From: an uncultured Bacteroidales bacterium
GTDB lineage: Bacteria > Bacteroidota > Bacteroidia > Bacteroidales > F082
DNA: 64,000 nt
Direction of reading: 5' to 3'
NCBI GenBank assembly: GCA_900315175.1
Contig: OMYA01000007.1
Coordinates: forward strand, 186,001 to 250,000
Shown here: piece by piece, positions 44,013 through 53,475 of the stretch
How the letters are laid out: each line of letters opens with the position of its first letter
Numbering within the stretch: position 1 is the first letter of the stretch
Notes under the pieces: model-generated
Database searches by the model: none
Told to the model about the DNA's origin: nothing
Seen by the model: only the letters and a program-made list of their open reading frames with translations
Position numbers and translations under genes: made by a program

Positions 44013-44125
44013 AACAAAATCATTAACAATGCAAAATTACAGCATTTTAAAACATAAACAGCTCATCATTAATAATGATTTTTAACAGCTCACTCATCAT
44101 TTTTAACGATACCATAACTTAAAAA

Positions 44126-44200
44126 GATTATTGATGCCATTTGCAGAAATGCGACCTACCACAGGGTACTGTGAGCATTTCGAAAATGGCATCAATAATC
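44126..44200 (-). repeat. hairpin element copy 1
   Basis: Outer arms GATTATTGATGCCATTT (44126-44142) and their exact reverse complement (44184-44200) form a perfect 17-base stem. Inside are GAAATGC/GCATTTC (44146-44152, 44175-44181) and a core with two competing small stems, TACC/GGTA and CACAG/CTGTG. The minus strand is given because wobble pairs in copy 2 favour that reading. Confidence 0.6.
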
Positions 44201-44205
44201 TCAAT

Positions 44206-44276
44206 ATTTTAATACCACTTGCAGAAATGCGACCTACCACAGGGTACTGTGAGCATTTCGAAAATGGCATTAAAAT
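44206..44276 (-). repeat. hairpin element copy 2
   Basis: The central 39 bases repeat copy 1 exactly, but the outer arm is different (ATTTTAATACCACTT) and still pairs with its own right arm (44262-44276). The only two mismatches, at 44214 and 44218, become G-U pairs if the minus strand is transcribed. Confidence 0.6.
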
Positions 44277-44335
44277 ATGAAAATTATTAGCTATTAAATA
44301 AAGACTTTTTCGTATTTTTGCAAGTTTATAGTATT

Positions 44336-47300
44336 ATGGCGAATTCTACTCTGATATCGAAAATTGAGCGCTTCATCAGGAAGTTCTACCTCAACCGCCT
44401 CATCCAAGGCGCACTGATAGGGCTTGTCTTGATTATTGCCTTGTTCTTGATAATCAATGGGATAGAGTATTTCTCATGGCTTCCGCAGAAAGGCAGACTC
44501 GTGCTGTTACTGCTCTTCATCCTCGGCACATTGTTTGTCGCCATCTTCCACTTCGCAATCCCTGTCGCCAACCTCATCCGCTTCCGCAAAAAGATGTCAG
44601 ATGAACAAGCGTCAGTGATAATCGGAAAATTCTTCCCGGAAATAAGCGACAAACTGCTGAATACCATCCAATTATCAAACGAACTATCACAAAATACTGA
44701 TAATCAACTGCTTATCGCAACAATTGAGCAGCGCACCGAACATCTGAAACCTATCAACTTCTCCGATGCGGTCAACCTGAAAGAAAATTACAAATATCTG
44801 AAAATTTTCGGGATAGCTTTCGTCGTTTTAGCTGTGACATTGATATTTTTACCAGATTTTTCAAAGAAACCCGCACAACGCATTTTCAACTATTCTCAGG
44901 ATTTTGAAAAACCGCTTCCTTTCAACGTCGAGCTTTCCGCAACAAATCTTGAAGCATCGCAAGGCAAAGATATTGAATTCAGCATCCACGTCACCGGCGA
45001 GCGCATTCCCGATGCGTTCTATATCAAATCCAACACGGGAATCAGGATGATGAACCAATTGAATACCAACGACTTCCGCTTCATCTTCAAAAATATCTAT
45101 CAAAACGAGGAATTTTACGTCGAAGGTGGCGACTATCGCAGTCAGATGATTAACCTCACCGTCCGACCTAACCCCACAATGCTGTATTACGAGGCAAAAC
45201 TGACGTTTCCGAAATATATCCATCGCAAAAATGAGACATTGAACGGGAAAACGCGCATTATCGTGCCACAGGGGACTGACGTTGAATTTACATTTCACAC
45301 CCGCGACGTAGAGGCAATATTTATAAATGATTCAATTTCAATTGATAATTCCATTTATAGATTTACAGCTATAAAATCCACAAAATTCACGGTTTCTTTG
45401 AATAATGAATGGAATTCGACAGATCCTATAGTATTCACCGTCGAAGTGATTCCTGACGCCTATCCCGACATACAGGTGCAGAATTTCCACGAAGATTTCG
45501 CGAAACAGACATATTATTCGGGCCTCATCGCCGATGACTACGGCTTTACCAAACTTCTCTACCATTTCGAAGTCGATGGCAAACCACATCAGTCGTTTGT
45601 CAAAAACATTCCGGTTGACAAGAAAAACACCCGTACTTCATTCTATTACAGCATTGATACTGACACACTTACACTTTATCGCGGCGACGAGGTGAAGGCG
45701 TATTTCGAGATTTTCGACAACGACGGCATCAACGGACCGAAATCTAAGCGCTCGGAGGTGTTTTATCTCGTCCTTCCAACAACAGAACAACTCGATTCCA
45801 TCGCCGATAACACTGAAAATCAGATACTCGACAACCTCAACCAGCGTTCCGACGAACTTCAGAATCTCCGTAAGGATATTGAAGACATGCTCCGCGACCT
45901 GATGTCTAAAAAAGACCTCGACTGGAGCGATAAGGAGAAGATGAAAGAGCTGATGGAGAAGCAGAAAGAGATTCAGGAAGAGTGGAACAAAATCCAGGAG
46001 GAACAGAAGGAACTGTCAGATTTCATTAAGGAAAACGAGCTTTCCAACGAAGATTTGGTGAAGAAACAGGAGGAGATAAACAAGCTTTTCGAGGAGGTCA
46101 TCCCCGATGAGATGAAGAAACTGATGGACGAGATTGAGCAGCTTTTGAGTGAGATGCCGCGCGAGCGCATGCAGGAAATCATGAAAGACCTCAAGAAAAA
46201 CAACGAGGCTCTGCAGCAGATGATGGACCGCAACCTCTCGCTTTTGGAGCAACTGAAAGTTGAGAAAGACATGAACCAGCTGATGGACGAGATGCAGAAA
46301 CTCGCCGACGAGCTGATGAACAACACCGACTCCATTTCGGCGCAAGACGCTGAGAATCAATTCAATAAGATGGAACAGAAACTCGATTCCATCATCGAGA
46401 AAAACCAAGGGTTGAACGACCCATTTGACATAAGCAAAGACGAAGAGTCGTTTGATGAGATTCAGGAAGACCTTGAAAACGCCGAGGAATCGGAAGATGC
46501 AGACGACCAGGAGAACGCGCAAAGACAGAAACAGAAAGCCGGAAAGAAGATGAAGGAGATGGCGGAAAACATGAACAGCATCATGATGGGCGGCGGCATG
46601 GACCAGCTCGCTGAAGACGCGCATCTGGTGAGGATTCTGCTCGAAAACGTGGTGCGCTCGTCACATGCCGAAGAAGCACTGATGCAGGAAATCAGCGTCA
46701 TGAAGAAAGACGACCCCACCGTCTCACAAAAGATCTCACGACAGAAAGAAATCTCTGAAAACTTCGTGATGGTTGAAGACTCCCTGCGCAAGATGGCAAA
46801 TCGACAGACTTCTGTTAAGAACTTCGTCTTCAATGAGTTACAGGTCATCGACCAACAGCTGGAGTCGGCAATGCAAGATGTTTTGGAACTGAGATTCGGC
46901 AGCGCAACCCAAAAACAGCAAAACGCCATGATGTCGATGAACAACCTCGCCCTGATGCTCTCCGAGTCACTGAACGAGATGGAGTCGATGATGGACGGAC
47001 AAAGCACCAGCTCCTGTTCAAAACCCGGCAAATCCAAAGGAAAACAAGGTAAACCGAAAAGCATGAAAAACATGCAAGACCTTCAGAATCAATTGGGTGA
47101 ACAGCTGAAAAAGATGCAACAGCAGATGCAGCAACAGCAAAAAGACGGCACCCCATCACAGAGCATGAGCGAAGAACTGGCGCGAATGGCAGCCCAGCAA
47201 GAGCTCATCCGTGAGGAGATGCAGAAAATCCTCGATGAAATGAAACAAAACGGCATGCTCGGTGACGACGGCATCAAGCAAATCATCAAAGACATGGAGA

Positions 47301-47590
47301 AACTTGAGGAAGACATCGTAAACAAACGCATTACAAATCAGACAATAAGACGTCAGAAAGATATAATGTCGCGAATGCTGAAGGCTGAAAACGCCCAACA
47401 GGAACGCGAGAAAGAGGAGAAACGCAAGTCGGATGAATACAAGGGACCTGAAAAGACTCATAATATCGATGAGATCAGATATGAGGAGAGTATCAGGAAA
47501 CAACAGGACTTCCTGCGCACGAATCCTATTGAGTATCAACCGTTTTATAAACAAAAGATTAACGAATATTTCTTTAAAAAAGGTAATTAA
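44336..47590 (+). CDS. DUF4175 family membrane/coiled-coil protein
   Basis: The start ATG at 44336, 15 bases after -7 box TATTTTTG (44313-44320), gives 1084 residues. Two N-terminal membrane helices (about 22-75) and a third at about 165 precede a beta-rich extracytoplasmic region (200-490). Long Gln/Glu/Met/Lys-rich coiled coils (about 490-1040) follow, including stretches such as MQQQMQQQQKDG. Family function is unknown. The gene is intact and typical for Bacteroidota. Confidence 0.82.
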   Translation: MANSTLISKIERFIRKFYLNRLIQGALIGLVLIIALFLIINGIEYFSWLPQKGRLVLLLLFILGTLFVAIFHFAIPVANLIRFRKKMSDEQASVIIGKFFPEISDKLLNTIQLSNELSQNTDNQLLIATIEQRTEHLKPINFSDAVNLKENYKYLKIFGIAFVVLAVTLIFLPDFSKKPAQRIFNYSQDFEKPLPFNVELSATNLEASQGKDIEFSIHVTGERIPDAFYIKSNTGIRMMNQLNTNDFRFIFKNIYQNEEFYVEGGDYRSQMINLTVRPNPTMLYYEAKLTFPKYIHRKNETLNGKTRIIVPQGTDVEFTFHTRDVEAIFINDSISIDNSIYRFTAIKSTKFTVSLNNEWNSTDPIVFTVEVIPDAYPDIQVQNFHEDFAKQTYYSGLIADDYGFTKLLYHFEVDGKPHQSFVKNIPVDKKNTRTSFYYSIDTDTLTLYRGDEVKAYFEIFDNDGINGPKSKRSEVFYLVLPTTEQLDSIADNTENQILDNLNQRSDELQNLRKDIEDMLRDLMSKKDLDWSDKEKMKELMEKQKEIQEEWNKIQEEQKELSDFIKENELSNEDLVKKQEEINKLFEEVIPDEMKKLMDEIEQLLSEMPRERMQEIMKDLKKNNEALQQMMDRNLSLLEQLKVEKDMNQLMDEMQKLADELMNNTDSISAQDAENQFNKMEQKLDSIIEKNQGLNDPFDISKDEESFDEIQEDLENAEESEDADDQENAQRQKQKAGKKMKEMAENMNSIMMGGGMDQLAEDAHLVRILLENVVRSSHAEEALMQEISVMKKDDPTVSQKISRQKEISENFVMVEDSLRKMANRQTSVKNFVFNELQVIDQQLESAMQDVLELRFGSATQKQQNAMMSMNNLALMLSESLNEMESMMDGQSTSSCSKPGKSKGKQGKPKSMKNMQDLQNQLGEQLKKMQQQMQQQQKDGTPSQSMSEELARMAAQQELIREEMQKILDEMKQNGMLGDDGIKQIIKDMEKLEEDIVNKRITNQTIRRQKDIMSRMLKAENAQQEREKEEKRKSDEYKGPEKTHNIDEIRYEESIRKQQDFLRTNPIEYQPFYKQKINEYFFKKGN

Positions 47591-47596
47591 TCAAAC

Positions 47597-47616
47597 GGAT
47601 AAGGCATGCCTTATCC
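47597..47616. repeat. 20-base perfect palindrome
   Basis: GGATAAGGCATGCCTTATCC is a perfect palindrome with no loop, 7 bases after the DUF4175 stop and 22 before ybeY. It lacks a following T run, so it does not look like a standard terminator. Confidence 0.5.
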
Positions 47617-47637
47617 CAACAGGACATAAAAAGAAAG

Positions 47638-48063
47638 ATGATAACGTTTCAAAATATTGATATCGAATCTCCTGCGCTAAACCAGCGTCTTGCGAAGGAA
47701 TGGATCGAAGAGTTTGTCGCGTCTTACGGCAAGAAAATCGGCGAGTTGTACTACCTTTTCTGCAGCGACGAATACCTCCTGGATTTCAACCAGAAGCGCA
47801 TGAACCACGATTTCTACACCGACATCGTGACGTTTCCGCTGAACGACTGCGAGGAATATCTCTCAGGCGAGTTCTACATCAGCATCGACCGCATCAAGGA
47901 CAACGCCGAACAGATGGGAAAGCCGTTCAAAGACGAGTTTCACCGTGTCTTGGCACACGGCGTGCTGCATCTGATAGGCTTTAAAGACAAGACCGACGAA
48001 GATGCCGCGACGATGCGGGCACAAGAGGAAAAATGTCTCGCAATGCGACGTAACGAATTCTAA
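47638..48063 (+). CDS. ybeY: endoribonuclease YbeY, rRNA maturation
   Basis: 141 residues with the metal motif HRVLAHGVLHLIGFKDKT; the third ligand position has Asp (GFKD) where proteobacterial YbeY has His, which is common in this phylum. It acts in 16S rRNA 3' maturation and ribosome quality control. The next features are a parS-like site and mnmG. Confidence 0.9.
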   Translation: MITFQNIDIESPALNQRLAKEWIEEFVASYGKKIGELYYLFCSDEYLLDFNQKRMNHDFYTDIVTFPLNDCEEYLSGEFYISIDRIKDNAEQMGKPFKDEFHRVLAHGVLHLIGFKDKTDEDAATMRAQEEKCLAMRRNEF

Positions 48064-48082
48064 ATCAATGAATTAACAAAAT

Positions 48083-48098
48083 TGTTCCACGTGGAACA
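48083..48098. other. parS-like centromere site (left of mnmG)
   Basis: TGTTCCACGTGGAACA is a perfect 16-base palindrome close to the bacterial parS consensus bound by ParB. It lies just upstream of mnmG, and an identical copy is at 50110-50125. Confidence 0.7.
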
Positions 48099-48107
48099 CT
48101 CGGAAAT

Positions 48108-49982
48108 ATGATATTTGATAATTACGATGTGATAGTGGTCGGGGCAGGCCACGCAGGATGTGAGGCAGCAGCAGCGGCGGCAAACCTCGGCAACAAGACC
48201 TTGCTCATCACCATGAACATGAGTTTCATGGCCGCGATGTCGTGTAACCCCGCCGTGGGAGGCATTGCCAAAGGCCAGATAGTGCGCGAAATCGACGCGT
48301 TGGGAGGACAGATGGGCATCATTGCCGACAAGACGATGATACAGTTCAGGATGCTCAACAAGTCGAAAGGTCCCGCCGTGTGGAGCCCGCGCGTGCAGAG
48401 CGACAAGGCCGCGTTCTCGGCTGAATGGCGCAACACCCTTGAGCACACCCAAAACCTCGAGTTCTGGCAAGACCACGTCGACGGACTACTGGTAGAAGGC
48501 GACCAGATAAAAGGCGTCCACACCATGATGGGAGGCGACGTGCACTCCAAGACTGTCATCCTCACCAACGGAACGTTCCTCAACGGTAAGATCTTCATCG
48601 GCGAGAAGTCGTTCTCAGGCGGCAGAATAGGCGAATCGGCAAGCCACGGGATAACAGAACAACTCGTGGAACTCGGTTTTGAAGCCGACAGGATGAAGAC
48701 AGGTACGCCGGTGAGAATCGACGGCAGAACAATCGACTTCAGCAAGCTCGCTGAACAAAAAGGCGACGAGGAGATAACAGGTTTCTCGTTCATGAACGTG
48801 GAGAAGCCGCTCAAACAACGCTCATGCTATATCGCCTACACATCGTTAAAGGTACACGACATACTTCGCAAAGGCTTCGACAAATCTCCTATGTTCACGG
48901 GTAGGATCCAAGGCATAGGCCCACGTTATTGCCCGAGCATCGAAGACAAGATCGAACGCTTCGCAGGCAAGGACTTCCATCAGCTGTTCGTAGAGCCCGA
49001 AGGAGCCACCACATGCGAGTATTATCTCAACGGATTCAGCTCGTCACTACCGGAAGACATACAATACGAAGCCCTGCGCAACATCGAAGGCTTTGAAAAC
49101 GCCAAGATCTTCCGTCCGGGATACGCCATAGAATACGATTTCTTCCCGCCGGATCAGCTGTATCACAGCCTGGAGACACATAAGATCCACGGCTTGTTCT
49201 TCGCTGGACAAATCAACGGCACCACAGGCTATGAAGAGGCCGCCGCACAAGGTCTGATGGCTGGCATCAACGCCCACAGACTCCTTCACGATGAAGAGCC
49301 TATTGTCATCCGCCGTGACGAGGGCTATATCGGCGTCCTCATCGACGACCTCATCACAAAGAGCGTCGACGAGCCTTACAGAATGTTCACAAGCCGCGCC
49401 GAATACCGTATCTTGTTACGCCAAGACAATGCCGACGCACGATTGACACCTCTCGGATATAAAATCGGGCTCGCAACCCGGGAACGTTACGAGCGCTTCC
49501 TGGACAAGCAGCAACGTGTGCAGGATATGGTGCAGTTTCTTAAGGATACTAACGTCTCACCAGAGGAAATCAACGCACTGCTGGTGGCAAAAGAGACGCC
49601 AGAGATCACCGGAAAGACCCGTTTTGCGCATGTGCTGACACGTCCGCAGTTGAGCCTGATGGAGATGATGCAAAACGTGGAGTCATTGAAAGGGAAATAC
49701 GACCTTGCCGACGAGATGACGCGAAGTGTCATCGAGGAGGCGGAGATTCTGGTGAAATACGAAGGATATATCGAGAAGGAACGCGAAGTCGCCGACAAGC
49801 TGAAACGCCTCGAAGACGTGAAACTGAGCCCGGATTTCGACTACAACGCGCTGCACTCGCTGACCATCGAGGCACGACAGAAGCTGACGAAACACAAGCC
49901 GCAGACTCTCGGTCAGGCCTCCCGCATCAGCGGAGTTAGCCCGGCTGATATTTCGGTCCTTGCTGTATTTTTAGGACGGTAA
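48108..49982 (+). CDS. mnmG: tRNA uridine-5-carboxymethylaminomethyl(34) synthesis enzyme
   Basis: 624 residues, full length. The FAD loop VVGAGHAGCEAAAAAANLG starts at about residue 7; further blocks are CNPAVGGIAKG, GTFLNGKIFIGE and the C-terminal RLTPLGYKIGLA and GVSPADISVL. With MnmE it modifies U34 of tRNAs reading split codon boxes. mnmG is an origin-side gene in many bacteria, which agrees with the two parS-like sites. Confidence 0.96.
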   Translation: MIFDNYDVIVVGAGHAGCEAAAAAANLGNKTLLITMNMSFMAAMSCNPAVGGIAKGQIVREIDALGGQMGIIADKTMIQFRMLNKSKGPAVWSPRVQSDKAAFSAEWRNTLEHTQNLEFWQDHVDGLLVEGDQIKGVHTMMGGDVHSKTVILTNGTFLNGKIFIGEKSFSGGRIGESASHGITEQLVELGFEADRMKTGTPVRIDGRTIDFSKLAEQKGDEEITGFSFMNVEKPLKQRSCYIAYTSLKVHDILRKGFDKSPMFTGRIQGIGPRYCPSIEDKIERFAGKDFHQLFVEPEGATTCEYYLNGFSSSLPEDIQYEALRNIEGFENAKIFRPGYAIEYDFFPPDQLYHSLETHKIHGLFFAGQINGTTGYEEAAAQGLMAGINAHRLLHDEEPIVIRRDEGYIGVLIDDLITKSVDEPYRMFTSRAEYRILLRQDNADARLTPLGYKIGLATRERYERFLDKQQRVQDMVQFLKDTNVSPEEINALLVAKETPEITGKTRFAHVLTRPQLSLMEMMQNVESLKGKYDLADEMTRSVIEEAEILVKYEGYIEKEREVADKLKRLEDVKLSPDFDYNALHSLTIEARQKLTKHKPQTLGQASRISGVSPADISVLAVFLGR

Positions 49983-49991
49983 CATTCAATT

Positions 49992-50101
49992 GTCATTTCG
50001 ACTGAAGTGGAATGAAATGGAACGGAATGGAGAAATCCTTGGTTTATAGGAACATTTTATTGAAAAGGAAATTAAGGATTTCTCGACAAGCTCGAAATGA
50101 C
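49992..50101. repeat. GTCATTTCG-type dispersed inverted repeat
   Basis: Ends GTCATTTCGACTGAAG and CTCGAAATGAC, with inner GGAGAAATCCT and AGGATTTCTC, give a long imperfect hairpin between mnmG and the methyltransferase. Relatives are at 59219-59348 and 59360-59499. Confidence 0.65.
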
Positions 50102-50109
50102 GAATGGAA

Positions 50110-50125
50110 TGTTCCACGTGGAACA
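50110..50125. other. parS-like centromere site (right of mnmG)
   Basis: Second perfect TGTTCCACGTGGAACA palindrome, about 2.0 kb from the first, 32 bases before the methyltransferase start. Confidence 0.7.
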
Positions 50126-50157
50126 ATTTTTGAGAATAACAATAAAATAAGAATATC

Positions 50158-51030
50158 ATGAGCACTAAATGCCCGTTTTGCGAATCAGAAAACACCAGGT
50201 CTTACCTGAAGCTGAAAGACTATTTTCTCTCTCAGGAAGACTTCGAAATCATGGAGTGCGACAACTGTAAGCTGCTGTTCACCACTCCACGACCGGATAA
50301 ATCTGTCATCGGTAAATACTACAAATCGGAGGATTATCTCAGCCATAACGAGCATAAAAAAGGTCTCGTGCCTTGGATTTACAACCAGGTTAAAAAAATC
50401 AACGTCCGCAACAAATATATGATTGCATGCGGCGACCTCAACAAACCGCACCTCCTCGACTTCGGTTGCGGTGTCGGCGATTTCCTGCATTACGCACAAC
50501 AAAAAGGATGCGAAATAGCAGGTTGCGACTTGAGCGAAGACGCACGCAACTTTGCATCAGAAAAATTAGGCAAAACCATCGTCAAGCCAGAAGAAATCTT
50601 CGCCCTCCCCCACCCCACTTTCGACGTAATCACGATGTGGCACGTACTCGAACACATCGACGACCTTAGATTCCAAACCGAACATCTGCACCGCCTTTTG
50701 AAAGACGACGGTCGCCTCGTAATCGCAGTGCCAAACTATATGTCGTACGATGCACAATATTACAAAGACAAATGGGCCGCTTACGACGTTCCCCGCCATC
50801 TTAATCATTTTCACAAAGAGTCACTGCAAAACGTGTTTTCAGGCTGCTTTGAACTCGAAACCATACATCCGATGAAATGGGACGCATTCTACATCTCCAT
50901 GATGAGCGAAAATTATGTCGGCAACGACAACTCCTTTATCAAAGGCATCAAAACCGGATGGAAATCGAACCGTAAAGCCCGCAAAACCGGAGATTACTCA
51001 AGTTTGATCTATGTTTTTCGCAAAATTTGA
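50158..51030 (+). CDS. class I SAM-dependent methyltransferase with N-terminal Zn ribbon
   Basis: 290 residues. An N-terminal CPFCESE...MECDNCKLLF supplies two Cys pairs (zinc ribbon, 1-45). The SAM-binding loop is LDFGCGVGDFLHYA at about 100, followed by GCDLSEDA and the post-II motif MWHVLEHIDD. The type is frequent in surface-polysaccharide or lipid modification. Substrate unknown. The gene begins 32 bases after a parS-like site. Confidence 0.85.
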   Translation: MSTKCPFCESENTRSYLKLKDYFLSQEDFEIMECDNCKLLFTTPRPDKSVIGKYYKSEDYLSHNEHKKGLVPWIYNQVKKINVRNKYMIACGDLNKPHLLDFGCGVGDFLHYAQQKGCEIAGCDLSEDARNFASEKLGKTIVKPEEIFALPHPTFDVITMWHVLEHIDDLRFQTEHLHRLLKDDGRLVIAVPNYMSYDAQYYKDKWAAYDVPRHLNHFHKESLQNVFSGCFELETIHPMKWDAFYISMMSENYVGNDNSFIKGIKTGWKSNRKARKTGDYSSLIYVFRKI

Positions 51031-51125
51031 TTTTTGGCCGTTTTTAGCCGTTTTAAGACATTTTGGCTTTTCTGAATATCAGAACATCAAAACATTTGAG
51101 ATATTGCCTTAAATTGAAGAACTTT

Positions 51126-51141
51126 TTGGCATGATTTTTGT
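51126..51141 (+). promoter_or_regulatory. sigma-54-like promoter, tentative
   Basis: TTGGCATGATTTTTGT has GG and G(T) separated by ten bases, close to the -24/-12 pattern TTGGCA-N-TTGC, but with GT instead of GC. It lies 14 bases before the kinase ATG. No TAnnTTTG box is seen in this gap. Confidence 0.35.
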
Positions 51142-51154
51142 AACAAAAAAGGCT

Positions 51155-53410
51155 ATGAAGAAGATTTATATCATACTTATCACACTCGCTCTCATCGCAG
51201 CTACGATATTTTTCCACCACAGGAAAGAAAATCGCGAGAACATCGAAATGGAACATTTCGCCACCCTAATAGCCGACGAGACAGACCATGACTTCGAAAA
51301 CGCAACAATCGAGATAATCGGAAAAATAAAATCCGACGAAACGTTCAACTCCTGGCTCAGAGACGATAATCTTCCTAGCGACGACAGCCTCCTCTGCTAC
51401 CTCTACAAAAAATATTTCAACAGCACTGAATTATTCAATTCTTACAAAATCGCTTTGACAGTTTGCGACAGCAATACCTATATTACACTTGAAAACAAAC
51501 CCGAAATCGAATACCCCTGCATCGACTACTTTGGCGATATCTTCAAATACGACTCAGTAAATTATATCGGCAATGGCCTGTACCACATCGACGACCCAAT
51601 GTCTAACATCTATTATATCGCAAAAATCGCAGTCAACGGGAGGCAGAATCTGTATTTCGAGTTTTATAAAGAGAAAAATGTCTCTCCAAATCTGAAAAAC
51701 TATTCGTTCGCAATCTATAAAAACAACATCTTATATTACAAACTCGGCAATTATTACTATCCGAACAACCTCAACAATTTCATCTCACAAACAAATGGAA
51801 TTCATAAAGGGAAAAAGTTTAAACACTTCATTTTCAACGATTTAACTGTCAACAAATCTATCGTTGTATCAATAGATTCAGAACGCTGGATGAGATATGT
51901 GGCGCCATTTTCCTTCATCTTTTTAGCTCTGCTCCTCTCCTACTTCCTATTCACCTACTTCGAAAATGACCGCAAAGGAATGTTTAAAAACAGTTTCCAT
52001 AGCAAGATGCAACTGACTATTGTGCTTACACTTACCATTTCCTTCGTCGCAATTGGCATCACCTCATTCTTGTTTTTGGAAAACAATATCACAAAAAAGA
52101 CCCAGATTGAACAATATAAACAGGCCAATATCATTCGTAACAGGCTGGAAACCAATATTTTAATGGAAAATGACCTGACAAATGCAGAATATCTAACCTA
52201 TCTCGAAGAGACTTTTTTCTGTGATATTAATATCTATAATCTCGATGGAGTTTTGATAAACACTACTCTTCAAAACTCAAATGTTTTCAGCGATTCGATT
52301 GAAGCTCACGCTTATCAGGCTATTTTTAAGGAAGACGCAGGATATCTGGTGCTAAATGAGCAATATGACAACGAAAAATGTATGTCCTACTACTTCCCTA
52401 TCCTTGACGGGAACAATAACCTGGCAGCGGTTTTGAATGTAATTTATTTCGATTCCAAATCGGAATATGACGATCAACTCTCAGATTTTGCTTTGAATTA
52501 TATCAATATTATCATTGTCTTGCTCGGAATCTCTTCAATTATTGTTCTTTTAATCACACGCAAGACACTTAAACCTCTGAAAATCATAGAGGAACAGATG
52601 GGTAAGATGCGACTCGACGGTCATAATGAGCCGATAAATTTCAAAGGTCGCGATGAGATAGCAGCATTGGTCGAGCAATATAATAATATGTGTCAACAGC
52701 TGGAGATTGCAGCCAACAGGATTGCACGTAACGAACGTGAGAACGCCTGGCGAGAGATGGCACGTCAAGTGGCGCATGAAATAAAAAATCCGCTCACGCC
52801 CATGCGGCTGAACATCGAATATCTGCAGATGCTCTGGGACAGAAAAGACCCGAAATTTGAGGAAAACCTCAAAGAAACGCTCAACTCGCTTCTCGAACAG
52901 ATTGAAACATTGTCGAAAATCGCAACAGCATTTTCAGACTACGCCAAACTGCCGGAAAACATTTCAACTACTTTTGATCTAAGTGAACTTCTGAAAAGCA
53001 CAATAAAACTCTATGATGTAGAGAAAAACATTTCTATATCGTTGATTTACAATGAAAATGATGTTTGGTCGATTTTCGCCGACAAAAATAACCTTGGCAG
53101 GGTTTTTGGCAATATCATAAAAAACGGAATTCAGGCTATTGGCAGTGAAATGGGGCATATCGAAGTGATTCTCAACAGGTTAGGCGAGAAGTACAGAGTT
53201 CAAATCTCCGACAACGGCTGCGGCATCAAAGAAGAAGACAAGAAAAAGGTGTTTTTCCCAAATTTCACTACAAAATCTAGCGGAATGGGCGTAGGATTGT
53301 CGATGTCGCAAAACATAATCCAAGGCATGGGCGGAAACATCAGTTTCAGCAGCAAAGAAGGAATCGGCACGGTTTTTACAATCGATATACCTATTTTAAA
53401 AGAAAAGTAA
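51155..53410 (+). CDS. NtrY-like membrane sensor histidine kinase
   Basis: The start ATG at 51155 gives 751 residues. Membrane helices lie at about 5-23, 252-272, 292-315 and 445-468 around extracytoplasmic domains. A HAMP-like segment, then the HisKA phosphorylation site QVAHEIKNPLTPM near 545, then the HATPase boxes NIIKNGIQAIG, DNGCGIKEED and SGMGVGLSMSQ. The NPLTPM form of the H box is typical of NtrY-type kinases that work with sigma-54 activators. No response regulator gene is adjacent. Confidence 0.87.
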   Translation: MKKIYIILITLALIAATIFFHHRKENRENIEMEHFATLIADETDHDFENATIEIIGKIKSDETFNSWLRDDNLPSDDSLLCYLYKKYFNSTELFNSYKIALTVCDSNTYITLENKPEIEYPCIDYFGDIFKYDSVNYIGNGLYHIDDPMSNIYYIAKIAVNGRQNLYFEFYKEKNVSPNLKNYSFAIYKNNILYYKLGNYYYPNNLNNFISQTNGIHKGKKFKHFIFNDLTVNKSIVVSIDSERWMRYVAPFSFIFLALLLSYFLFTYFENDRKGMFKNSFHSKMQLTIVLTLTISFVAIGITSFLFLENNITKKTQIEQYKQANIIRNRLETNILMENDLTNAEYLTYLEETFFCDINIYNLDGVLINTTLQNSNVFSDSIEAHAYQAIFKEDAGYLVLNEQYDNEKCMSYYFPILDGNNNLAAVLNVIYFDSKSEYDDQLSDFALNYINIIIVLLGISSIIVLLITRKTLKPLKIIEEQMGKMRLDGHNEPINFKGRDEIAALVEQYNNMCQQLEIAANRIARNERENAWREMARQVAHEIKNPLTPMRLNIEYLQMLWDRKDPKFEENLKETLNSLLEQIETLSKIATAFSDYAKLPENISTTFDLSELLKSTIKLYDVEKNISISLIYNENDVWSIFADKNNLGRVFGNIIKNGIQAIGSEMGHIEVILNRLGEKYRVQISDNGCGIKEEDKKKVFFPNFTTKSSGMGVGLSMSQNIIQGMGGNISFSSKEGIGTVFTIDIPILKEK

Positions 53411-53475
53411 TATATTTGCAAAAATTTTGTTATGTGTAGAGACGGATTGAATCCATCTCAAAACTTGCGAATGAA

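Noticed and set aside
44126..44276. Simple bidirectional terminators
   Set aside because: The region lies between divergent gene starts, not after genes, and no T tract follows the stems.
46016..47073. Overlapping minus-strand frames in the DUF4175 gene
   Set aside because: Ser/Phe/Cys- or His/Leu/Val-rich translations are the usual mirror image of a Glu/Lys/Met-rich coiled coil.
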